14,291 nucleotides of DNA from Methanosarcinales archaeon (GTDB lineage Archaea; Halobacteriota; Syntropharchaeia; Alkanophagales; Methanospirareceae): contig WJOV01000096.1 in NCBI GenBank assembly GCA_009618475.1, positions 1 through 14,291 on the forward strand. The letters are read 5' to 3'. Shown here in pieces: positions 1 through 7,700 of this stretch. The position numbers and the translations under genes were made by a program. Each line of letters opens with the position of its first letter. Positions within the stretch are counted from its first letter, which is position 1. The notes under the pieces are model-generated. The model ran no database searches, had not been told where the DNA came from, and worked only from the letters and a program-made list of their open reading frames with translations.

Positions 1-2
1 AT

Positions 3-209
3 ATAGGATTATTTAGCGTCGCAGTATGGTTCAGGGGAGAAAAGGAAGCGAGGCGGATTGTTTCTGCGGCAAAAAGTATAGATAGCGCGGTTGCAGGGAT
101 TGAAAGCGATATAAGAGGGAGTAATATGGAAATAGAGCATTTCGGCGATGAGATGAGCGCGATAAAAACGAAGATGGAGGATTACGAATCGAAAGAGAAG
201 GAGGTATAA
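3..209 (+). CDS. C-terminal fragment of a membrane protein with a cytoplasmic coiled-coil tail (5' end outside the window)
   Basis: An open frame enters from the left edge and stops with TAA at 207-209; about 68 residues are visible. They begin with the end of a hydrophobic stretch (IGLFSVAVWF), followed by a basic stop-transfer-like patch (RGEKEARR) and about 50 residues of charged heptad-like helix ending KEKEV. This is the same layout as the C-terminus of the 349-residue protein encoded downstream of the tubulin-like gene (membrane span, then cytoplasmic helical tail). I infer that the two are related or play parallel roles as membrane partners of the tubulin-like protein. The stop lies 9 bases before the next ATG, and the last codons contain the Shine-Dalgarno sequence AAGGAGGT (198-205) of that gene, so the genes are almost certainly co-transcribed. 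The full length and outside domain cannot be seen. Confidence 0.7.
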   Translation: MGLFSVAVWFRGEKEARRIVSAAKSIDSAVAGIESDIRGSNMEIEHFGDEMSAIKTKMEDYESKEKEV

Positions 210-218
210 TTTGAATAG

Positions 219-2918
219 ATGGAAAAGGGAGAAGATACGGTAAATAGGATTATCATTGGAATTGGCGGGCAGGGGAGCATCATCGTAAATAATATATTGA
301 GAATGCTTAAGGTCAGAACCGGGAAAGCGCCGAAGAATGAGGAGTTTTTGATTATAGATACCGACCAGGCATCAGCAAACGCATGCGGCGAAGTGGAAGA
401 GCGGAAAAAGATAATACTCAACAGACCGGATACGATTTTAATGAAGAACACCAATAGATGGCTCCCGGACCCTTATCTTTCGGCTGCCGGCGCGGGGTGT
501 GGACAGCACCGGATATACGGAAGGGCGATGTATAACGTGCATCGAGAAAGGATATTCAGTGCGATAGGTTCTGCGGCATCTGAGTTGAGGAACAGAACTG
601 GAGGAAAGGACTTTTTTATAGTGATGGTGTGTGCATTCGGCGGAGGAACGGGGTCAAGCATGCTGCTCGACGTTGCAATAGACATACGCGATTGGATTTC
701 AAAACAGTTTGGGTCTGAGCCGGTGATGTTCGGGATTGGTATTCTCCCTTCGAGCAAGGAAGCCATGCTTCCGACAGGTAACGCCCTCGGTGCGATGAAA
801 GAACTTCATTTCCTTATGTCCCATACCGAGGACGTCATAATAGATGACAAGAATTATTCTAATCCATTCAAATTGTTCTTCCTTCTTGGCAGAGACCTCC
901 AGGGGCAGAACCGCGATGAGGAATTGGAAAGGGCGATACCAAGGTTCCTTCTCGACCTCGGGTTCCTACCGGGTGGAACAGTAGAAACGAAAGGTAAGTG
1001 GCTCGACCTCAATGACCTTCAGAACAGAGCAAGGGGTTACGAAAACAGGTTTGATTCGATGGGTTACTACGAGTGCGTATTTCCTACGGATAAATTATTT
1101 TTGTATTATGACATCGAGGATGAGATACCGGTGGTAAGACAAAGATTGGTAGAGATAGAGGCGAGAATATCGGATATAAAGGGTAAAATAGAATTAGAAA
1201 GGGGGGAACTGGAACGGTTCGAGGGCAGGATAAGGGACGTTCAGCGAGAAATAGATGGTTACGAATCAGTGACAGGAATGCTTTCTCACGTGAACGTGGC
1301 TGCAACTGCGGATGCAAAGGCGAAACTGGATAGAGCGAAGAGGAAATTATCGGGCTTGAAGGAGGAGGTGTTCAATCTCGAGATAAGGGCAAGCGATGCG
1401 GAAGAGGGGAAAAGACTGTCGGAGCGTAATTTAGAACGGCTTGAGGCGCTTAAGAACAAACTTCTCCGGGAGATAACGTCGCCGCTGAACACGAGAAGTT
1501 ATCATCAGATAGAGTTATCGGAAGATGAGATAAGGGGCTTAAAGAAGGGTAGAGAAGACCTGAAAAATCTATCGTTCTTTGAGATTATGAAAAAGCTCGA
1601 CCGCGAAGAGGAGTACTTCAGGTGGACGCATTCGCCGATTAACGAGGGCGACATCATATTCAACCCGATGGTAAACTACCGGCATTCCATCGAGGATACC
1701 ATGACGTCAAAATATATAGACATTCTCCACGATTACGGATTCCTGTCGTTGGATACGCAGGGGAACGTGGTGAACGAGGAGGAGAAGTTCGGGCACTTCA
1801 TCGCGGTATTGAGCACGAGGGCGGACAATTTCGATGATGCGAGGCTTGGCGGCGGCGCATTTAAGAGCATGGTGACAGAAAGATTTACAAAGGATGCGGA
1901 CGTTCTGAAATTGGATACACCAGCACGTGCGCACAGCTTTGCCATATACACGCTTATGATTGGCGTTCAACCCTGGGCACCAGGTCCCGGGCTTCCGCCA
2001 AGACTTCGTGAACTGGAATGGCTTGAGAAAGCATACAAGGAAAGCGATTTCGCTAAGTTGCAAAGACATCATTCTCTTTTCTATGGAACCCCCAAACCAT
2101 TCTCCGTAATCTCCGGGATACCCTACACACCGGGTGTAGAGGAAAAAAACAGAGATATGGTGACGCATTACTGGGAGAATTACGAAATAATAGAGAAGGA
2201 AGCGATATGGAATAACGTTCCCATCGTGCTGGCACAGTGCTTGAAGATGTTTGACGATTTGCTAACCGGCCTGGATATGGCAGAGGATATAAAAAACGTG
2301 CGCGTTCCTGACCCGGAGAGCTACTCGATAGCGAATTTTACGATGCTGGTTCATGGACTGGAAAACGCAAGTAAAAGCATGGAAAAGGTGAAGCGATGGA
2401 CGAAAGAAGCGGGAAGAGGATTTACACAGTTGAAAGACGAGCTTGATGAATTGACAGCCAAATTAAAAGGGATAGAAGCCGGGGCACCGGGTGAAGATAA
2501 AGCGGATAAAATGCTGAAGATGATAGACGATTCCGCGCGGAATATGGAGATATTAATAGACAGGATTGAAGACCTCTCGAACAGGTTCAGTGATGACATA
2601 AAATCGGTGATTGAAAAAGCGATGGGTTTTATCGGCAAGATACCTTCTGAAGATACCACCTCAAGCGTGTTAAGGCATATAGCAAAGGCGGAGTCGGAGA
2701 TTTCGAAGATACGCGAGGATAGTATGAAGGCGGCAAAGGGGATAAGAGAGATGGGCGGTCCGCTTGCAATGATGTTATCCTCATTAAAGGAACTGAAAAA
2801 GATAACTGAAGCGGGGGGGTCAGAAGCGGAAGCCGGAATTGTTGAAGAGAGAAAGGGGAAGGATATAGAGCTGCCTGATTTGTCACTAAATATGGGAAGA
2901 GGAGGCGGCGGAGCATGA
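219..2918 (+). CDS. Tubulin/FtsZ-superfamily protein with large coiled-coil regions (Tubulin_2 / FtsZ-like type)
   Basis: Seen: 899 residues starting MEKGEDTVNR, then a hydrophobic strand and GIGGQGS (residues 14-20), the GxGGxG loop of tubulin/FtsZ Rossmann folds. IIDTDQ follows at 45-50 and the hallmark GGGTGSS at 141-147. WLDLNDLQN (261-269) sits where the catalytic T7 loop would be expected, which is tentative. Residues about 305-445 are a charged predicted coiled coil, followed by a mixed domain and a second helical region (about 720-870). The tail is acidic and flexible and ends ELPDLSLNMGRGGGGA. No membrane span or signal peptide is present, so the protein is cytoplasmic. Known: related non-FtsZ/CetZ families in archaea and bacteria have been proposed to act in membrane remodelling. 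Inferred: GTP binding, polymerisation and attachment to the two flanking membrane proteins. The length is far above FtsZ (about 350-400 residues). The ATG at 219 is fixed by an in-frame TAG directly upstream and by AAGGAGGT 13 bases away. The stop overlaps the next start (ATGA). Confidence 0.85.
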   Translation: MEKGEDTVNRIIIGIGGQGSIIVNNILRMLKVRTGKAPKNEEFLIIDTDQASANACGEVEERKKIILNRPDTILMKNTNRWLPDPYLSAAGAGCGQHRIYGRAMYNVHRERIFSAIGSAASELRNRTGGKDFFIVMVCAFGGGTGSSMLLDVAIDIRDWISKQFGSEPVMFGIGILPSSKEAMLPTGNALGAMKELHFLMSHTEDVIIDDKNYSNPFKLFFLLGRDLQGQNRDEELERAIPRFLLDLGFLPGGTVETKGKWLDLNDLQNRARGYENRFDSMGYYECVFPTDKLFLYYDIEDEIPVVRQRLVEIEARISDIKGKIELERGELERFEGRIRDVQREIDGYESVTGMLSHVNVAATADAKAKLDRAKRKLSGLKEEVFNLEIRASDAEEGKRLSERNLERLEALKNKLLREITSPLNTRSYHQIELSEDEIRGLKKGREDLKNLSFFEIMKKLDREEEYFRWTHSPINEGDIIFNPMVNYRHSIEDTMTSKYIDILHDYGFLSLDTQGNVVNEEEKFGHFIAVLSTRADNFDDARLGGGAFKSMVTERFTKDADVLKLDTPARAHSFAIYTLMIGVQPWAPGPGLPPRLRELEWLEKAYKESDFAKLQRHHSLFYGTPKPFSVISGIPYTPGVEEKNRDMVTHYWENYEIIEKEAIWNNVPIVLAQCLKMFDDLLTGLDMAEDIKNVRVPDPESYSIANFTMLVHGLENASKSMEKVKRWTKEAGRGFTQLKDELDELTAKLKGIEAGAPGEDKADKMLKMIDDSARNMEILIDRIEDLSNRFSDDIKSVIEKAMGFIGKIPSEDTTSSVLRHIAKAESEISKIREDSMKAAKGIREMGGPLAMMLSSLKELKKITEAGGSEAEAGIVEERKGKDIELPDLSLNMGRGGGGA
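2900..2905 (+). promoter_or_regulatory. Shine-Dalgarno site AGGAGG for the 349-residue membrane protein
   Basis: AGGAGG lies 9 bases before the ATG at 2915, inside the codons for the Gly-rich end of the tubulin-like protein. It supports the ATG that overlaps the upstream TGA and implies coupled translation of filament protein and membrane partner. Confidence 0.7.
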
Positions 2919-3964
2919 AGCACTTATTTTTTACTTCACTCGTTGTTTTGTCATTCGCACTTTTGTTCTTATTCGTTGGAATTGCATCTGCCCAGGATGT
3001 GCTGAGGCTCGATGAGGATGAGTCGTATGTCCTCAATTTGGAGACGGGAAGTAAGCAGACATACGAGGTGTTTTTGGATAGCGACCAATTTGAAGGCACC
3101 AGGCTCGAATTCAACATATATGTGAGTAAGATCGAAAAGGTCCACATTTTAGATGATTATGTCTTAAAACTGGAGACAAATATGGAGAACCCGGAATGGA
3201 AGTTCGGAGACGACATCTATCATTCGGCAGAGGTGATAGTGTGGAAGGGGAAGGAGGAGCATGAGCGCATGGTTCCAAAGGTGATATTGTCCGGAGAGGT
3301 TCCAAAGCCAATAAAAACAGTAGAAGAGCCGGGGTTCGAAGCATACAAAGAAATTGATGGAATTGGAAAGCGTGAAGTGTATCTCAAATTAACTGTTGGA
3401 ACGATGAGGGATGAAGCGACATTAGAAACTATTATACAGAACTTAAAGCCGACAATGGAGTTCTACTCGACGAATGAAGGAATTCAGCAGGCGAAGAGCG
3501 AGATGGATGATAATTTAGAAGAAGCAAAGGGAAAGATTGGTCCAACAGGGTTGGAAGAGGAGATACGGAAGTTGTATGAAGAAGGTCATCCGGGTTGGGC
3601 ATCTAAGCTATCGGAGCATTATAAGGAGCTCTCGGTCGCGGCTGAACCGCCTCCACTCACGCTTTATGTCATCCTGTCGGTAATGTTGGGCTTGATGTTG
3701 GGTTCGGTATTCGTGTACGTGTATGTTTCGAGAGGAGGGGGTAAAGGAGTGGATGTGAGTCAGATTTCAGCGGAGTTGGATGATACGTCGGGTAAAATAG
3801 ATGAGAAATCGAGTTCAATCAATGCAATATCAACGAAGTTCGCGAGAAGCGAGGATGACGAGAAGCGGAGTGCGGCAAGAGAGTTGATAAAGATAAGGGC
3901 GAGTTTGAATGAGCTATCAAATGAGATAAGGACGATTGCGGATAGGATTAAGGGTTTCCGATAA
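2915..3964 (+). CDS. Single-pass membrane protein with signal peptide and cytoplasmic helical tail, partner of the tubulin-like protein
   Basis: I do not recognise a named family. Seen in order over 349 residues: a signal peptide (MKH then a hydrophobic core, with ASA at 24-26 and likely cleavage before QDV); an outside domain of about 220 residues, strand-rich at first (27-170) and helical and acidic later (180-245); PPP at 246-248 leading into a membrane span (about 248-272, YVILSVMLGLMLGSVFVYVYV); the cytoplasmic patch SRGGGKG; and a helical tail of about 70 residues (to GFR) with heptad-like spacing. This predicts an N-outside, C-inside anchor with a cytoplasmic coiled coil that could meet the coiled coils of the preceding protein. 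The start overlaps the tubulin-like stop (ATGA), so translation is probably coupled. The design matches the fragment at 3-209. Two hairpins follow directly after the TAA. The role as a filament anchor is inferred from topology and position only. Confidence 0.75.
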   Translation: MKHLFFTSLVVLSFALLFLFVGIASAQDVLRLDEDESYVLNLETGSKQTYEVFLDSDQFEGTRLEFNIYVSKIEKVHILDDYVLKLETNMENPEWKFGDDIYHSAEVIVWKGKEEHERMVPKVILSGEVPKPIKTVEEPGFEAYKEIDGIGKREVYLKLTVGTMRDEATLETIIQNLKPTMEFYSTNEGIQQAKSEMDDNLEEAKGKIGPTGLEEEIRKLYEEGHPGWASKLSEHYKELSVAAEPPPLTLYVILSVMLGLMLGSVFVYVYVSRGGGKGVDVSQISAELDDTSGKIDEKSSSINAISTKFARSEDDEKRSAARELIKIRASLNELSNEIRTIADRIKGFR

Positions 3965-3988
3965 AGCTTTTTGCAAGCAAAAAGCTTT
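3963..3988 (+). terminator. Perfect 12-bp hairpin at the end of the tubulin-like operon
   Basis: AAAGCTTTTTGC (3963-3974) and GCAAAAAGCTTT (3977-3988) are perfect reverse complements separated by AA. The first arm overlaps the TAA of the membrane protein. The site lies between converging genes, so it may act as a terminator on either strand or protect the 3' end. Confidence 0.55.
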
Positions 3989-3998
3989 ACCAACGACT

Positions 3999-4017
3999 TT
4001 TTTACCTTCGGTAAAAA
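3999..4017. terminator. Second A/T-stem hairpin in the convergent gap
   Basis: TTTTTACC (3999-4006) and GGTAAAAA (4010-4017) pair perfectly around a TTC loop. An extra T precedes the stem and C follows it. It lies 15 bases before the stop of the - strand toxin gene, so it may serve both converging transcripts. It has the same design as the hairpin at 13801-13819. Confidence 0.5.
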
Positions 4018-4032
4018 CCGTGGCTAAAAATA

Positions 4033-4437
4033 TTATGATGTAGTTGTGGTTTTTGTCTTTGTACGACGAAGATATTCCGAGATTGCTTTTATGACGACCT
4101 CAATGTCCTTCATTATGTCTCCATGCATTGGAGATTCCTCAAATACCCACTTGTCGTTTTTGCGGAATTGAAAATGATGTGGGTAACTTTTAAGCTTTTT
4201 CATTTCTTCTATTCCTTCATGAGGATAATCGTCCCACCCAAAAATTCTTTTGTCGCCCTTGTAAGGGAGTTCCAAATCAACCAAGCTATATGAATAGCTT
4301 TTTGTCGTTGGGTCATAGTAGACATCAAGGAATATTGTCTCGTTTATCATAGCACGAACTTTCGCACCGATAATCAGGCACTCCTTAAATATCCCTGTCG
4401 CATTTAGCTTTTGTATAACCTCTTGATACCAAATCAT
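4033..4437 (-). CDS. TumE-like (DUF6516-type) toxin of a two-gene toxin-antitoxin pair
   Basis: The 134-residue protein has the pattern I remember for archaeal TumE/DUF6516 proteins. It has an N-terminal helix, then strands with FLDVYYDPTTKSYSYSLV (about 35-52), a RIFGWDDYPHEG stretch, the SYPHHFQFRK His-His motif (about 85-94), ESPMHGD, and a C-terminal helix (IEVVIKAISEYL). The family is assigned as a toxin, and its molecular target is not evident from the sequence. The ATG at 4437 lies 2 bases after the stop of the upstream antitoxin-like gene. GGAGAG in the end of that gene is a plausible ribosome site, so the two are made together. The last 12 residues (RRTKTKTTTTS) are low complexity and do not look like the rest of the domain. 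The DNA there resembles part of the subtilase gene about 0.9 kb away. Assignment is by remembered motif, without a search. Confidence 0.62.
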   Translation of the reverse strand: MIWYQEVIQKLNATGIFKECLIIGAKVRAMINETIFLDVYYDPTTKSYSYSLVDLELPYKGDKRIFGWDDYPHEGIEEMKKLKSYPHHFQFRKNDKWVFEESPMHGDIMKDIEVVIKAISEYLRRTKTKTTTTS

Positions 4438-4439
4438 TG

Positions 4440-4736
4440 TTATATGCTCTCCAAGAGGAATGTAAGTTCTTCTAACTCAGACTTTATCGCTCTCCACTCC
4501 AATAAATCGTTGTAAGTGGTATGGTCATCCGGTGAAACTCCCTTTTCCTTTATTTTGTTTTCTAAATTTTTGAAGGATTCGTATTTTCTAACCAGCCCTC
4601 TCTCAGCTTTTTTAAGTTCCGTAATTCTCTCCGCAATCTTGGATATTATTCCCGCAAGAATAACGTCTTCCTCAGTTGCTGGCAGGATTTCTAAAGCTTT
4701 ATTCAACACCCCCATTTTGCTCAATGTATTTTGCAT
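4440..4736 (-). CDS. Small coiled-coil protein, probable antitoxin (TumA-like) of the TumE-like toxin
   Basis: About 98 residues, almost wholly helical and charged. There is a coiled-coil core (KIAERITELKKAERGLVRK), then a short loop with SPDDHTTYNDLLEWRAIKSELEEL. An acidic helix with a Glu-Trp pair near the end is what I recall in small partners encoded just before archaeal DUF6516 genes. No DNA-binding motif is obvious. The frame extends to a GTG at 4743-4745, but AAAGGA is only 2 bases from that GTG and 11 bases from the ATG at 4736, so I prefer the ATG. The gene lies 2 bases upstream of the toxin start and 41 bases after the subtilase stop on the same strand. No convincing TATA box was found in that gap; a T-run (4758-4763 read on the - strand) could end the subtilase transcript. 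Confidence 0.55.
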   Translation of the reverse strand: MQNTLSKMGVLNKALEILPATEEDVILAGIISKIAERITELKKAERGLVRKYESFKNLENKIKEKGVSPDDHTTYNDLLEWRAIKSELEELTFLLESI

Positions 4737-4777
4737 TTTCCCCACAATCCTTTCTTTAAAAAAGATAGCTTTACTAA

Positions 4778-7700
4778 CTAAAAAAACAACTTAATCGCTG
4801 GTATCCAATCGTTGTATTTCTTGCCATTGACGTCTGTGAATTCCTCGCAGGTGATTAAACTACCATCATCTAAGGTTGTATGATTTTGTTTGTGAATTAT
4901 CTGCGGATAAGAGCCTGTGCGTATGGTGTAGTTGTAGGTTTTGTTTTTGTACAGCACGAAGGTCTTGTTAAAGGTGATGGTGTGCCAATCTCCTTTGTAG
5001 CCGTTCCAATTTGCAGTTGCATTCAATCCAGAATTGTTCCATATTCTTGCGTATTCGGTATGCCCGCCTGTTCCAGCGCATGGATATGTGTAAAGTTTGC
5101 TCACAGTTATCGTTTTGTTTGGCTTTATTGTTCCGTTATGCGTGCCGGAGATGCTTGGGTAAGTTCCTGTGCCTGTGTCAAATACTGGTGTTGGTGTTGG
5201 CTCCACGAACGCTAACGTTGCCTCGCCTCCAATATCACCATATATTGGATCTAGACTTGAATCAACACTTGCCCATGTCCCTGAAAACTCGGCAGTTTCT
5301 ATTTGCTCTTTCGTGCCTGCTTCAACCCCGTATATTAGAGTAGTTGCCCCGGCCTCAAAATCTATCGTTAGCTCGTTTGTTGTTTCATCGTACTCACGAA
5401 AGTTACCGCCACTTAAAACCCCCCTATACTTAAATCCGTCTGGAAGTGTCTCCGTCACGCCACATATACCCATATAGAAGCCAGATTGAGTCAAGGAAAC
5501 CTCGAACTCCTCTCCCGAACTGACTGCATCAGGAAGGTCTCTGGTTACTGATACAAATCCTGCTGGTGGCTTTTGGAAGTCAGTGTAATTGTAATCCTTA
5601 GTAAAGTACTCCATTTCATCTATCCTATTCCATTCTTCAGTCTCATAAAGTCTTAGCCATGTCCTAAAGCTTCCATTATACCCTGTGTTATATATCCTAT
5701 CAAACTGTAGAGTAATATTTTGAATGCCTGCATCAAGGTATGTTCTGTTCGAATCCCAATCAATCAGTGCTGGAGGTGCACCACCACCACCACCACCACC
5801 ACCACCACCAGCCGGTGGAGTTGTTGCTGAAACTTTGACTGATTTCTCTGCAGGAGCGGAATCTTCATCATAATACCGCAAATCGCCGCTTAATTCATAT
5901 TCCCCAGCCCTTGTTACGTTTATCTCTGCTTCTATTACAAGATGATTGTATAACCCCTCCCCTTCAATATCAAATCCATAATCATTGAAATTACCCGTAA
6001 ACTCTGCTGGTGGCTTCTGGAACTCAGTCCAGTTATAATATCCGGTTGTGCATGCGTAGTATCTGTAATCCAACTGCTCTCCATACAGGTCAGATACGTT
6101 CTCCGGAGATATCCCACCACGAGCTATCTTCTCTTCCAAATCTAAAGCATATGGATAGGTCATGTTGTAGAGGTATAGATACCCCAGGTCATAAGTTCCA
6201 TTGTACTTGTTCAGTCTCATCCTAATTCCATCGAACTTGAGTAGAACATTGTGATATCCTGTATCAAGATAAGTCGTGTTATAAGCCGAAATTACATAAT
6301 AATAAGTTGCGTTCTCATATAATTCTCCTCTGACCTTGTATGTTCCTGCTTTCGTCACGTTCACGCCAACCTCGATTACCAGAGAATTATTCAAACCATC
6401 TCCATCTGTGTCCTCTCCGTAATCCGAATAAATATCGGTAAACTCTGCTGGTGGTTTCTGCCAGCCTGGCCACTCATAATATCCGGTTGTGTATGCGTAG
6501 TATCTGTAATCAAGTTGCTCACCATATTGAACACCGAAGTTATTTGTATCCTCTGGTGCTTCTGATTTTTCAAGTTGTGAAGCGGGAACAGGCGTTGGCG
6601 TCGGTGGGGGTGGAGGTGGAGCGGGATATGAATAGTTGTATAAATAGAGATACTTCAAATCGTAAGTTCCATTGTATTTGTTCTGTCTGAGTTTTATTCC
6701 ATCGAATCTCAGCTGGACAATCTGATCCCCAGTTGTTAAATTTGTTGTGTTGTATGCGTATGCTACAGTTCTATACGTGGTGCTTTCACGCAGAGACCCG
6801 CTTACCTGGTATCTCCCCGCCTTCGTTACATTCACGCCGACATTGATTACAAGATGGTTATATTGTCCATCGTGTGGGACATCCGTATCTTCACCATAAT
6901 CTGAGTACTCATCAGTGAATATCGCCGGCGGTCTGAATTCCATGTAATTATATGCAGATGTTGTGTATGCATCATGTCGAGAGTCTTGTTTAACATAATC
7001 AGCGTCATATATCCTGAGATATTTCAGGTAGTAAGGTCCATCAACTTTATGCATGTAAATCTCAGGTCCTTTAAAATCAAGTTGTATCCGATGTGTTCCA
7101 TTTTCAAGATATGTTGAGTTTCCTTCGTATGCAATTCTGTCACCATAACCATCATACAGCTCGCCATACCAGTGGTAATAGCCTGATTCTGATACATTTA
7201 CGCCTATATCTAAGGAAAGATAGTTATAATATCCGTCATTATCCGTATCAACACCCGTGTCATTGTAAACATCTATGAACATTGCATTTGGCAGCTGGAA
7301 CTCCTTGCTATCATAAAATGAGGTATTATATGCTTTTAATCTCCAATCGAGTGTGTTCCAATAGTTATCCCTGAATCTCAGGTTGCTGAGCGTATATGGT
7401 CCATTCAAATCAATCCTGCGAATGTCTATTCCATTGAAGAGCAGTGTTATATTCTGTTTGCCCACTGATAGGTGGGTATCATTTTTTGCATCTGTAATGT
7501 AAAACCCATTTAATGTCTCTATGTCGCCATACAAATAATAATAACCTGCCTCAGCAACATTCACACCTACATCTACTGCAAGATAATTATATAACCCGTC
7601 ACCGTCCAGATCGATGCCATAATCAGTGTACACATCAGCCAAAACCGCTTTAGGCACTTCTACATAACGAGTTACCAGATTATTTACCACGTAATCTTCA

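Larger units (their letters stand above)
5558..7648 (-). repeat. Five tandem protein-repeat modules in the subtilase
   Basis: Modules fall at about 7289-7648, 6929-7288, 6449-6928, 6008-6448 and 5558-6007. The shared pattern is D.YsDYG.DtDgDGlyN.L.i.vgVNVt.aG.Y.v.G.L, then a T.L..G...v.L.FdG core, NGtYdL..L.LY, and Y.a.ttsYY.w.eFqkPPA. The loop DLDGDGLYN, DTDNDGYYN or DTDGDGLNN in modules 1, 2 and 4 looks calcium-binding. Module 3 has an insert there and module 5 is degenerate (DIEGEG). Modules 3 to 5 carry Pro-rich or Gly-rich linker inserts. I know no firm name for the module. Confidence 0.75.

Noticed and set aside
1707..2168. 153-codon - strand open frame within the tubulin-like gene
   Set aside because: It is a shadow of the + strand gene with no ribosome site or recognisable domain.
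2629..3147. 172-codon - strand open frame spanning the junction of the tubulin-like and membrane-protein genes
   Set aside because: It runs opposite two supported genes, is of low complexity and has no promoter.
4441..4777. Toxin pair as HepT/MntA or MazEF type
   Set aside because: There is no nucleotidyltransferase GSxxxGxxxxxSDxD motif, RX4HxY motif or MazF-like fold signature. The PHH/WDD motifs fit TumE better.
4516..4794. 92-codon + strand open frame opposite the antitoxin
   Set aside because: It is hydrophobic only because it is the antisense of a charged helical gene. The - strand pair has better starts and family fit.
5781..5810. CRISPR-like or regulatory repeat from the CCA units
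   Set aside because: There are no spacers and the unit is a codon in frame within a large gene, so it is a coding microsatellite.
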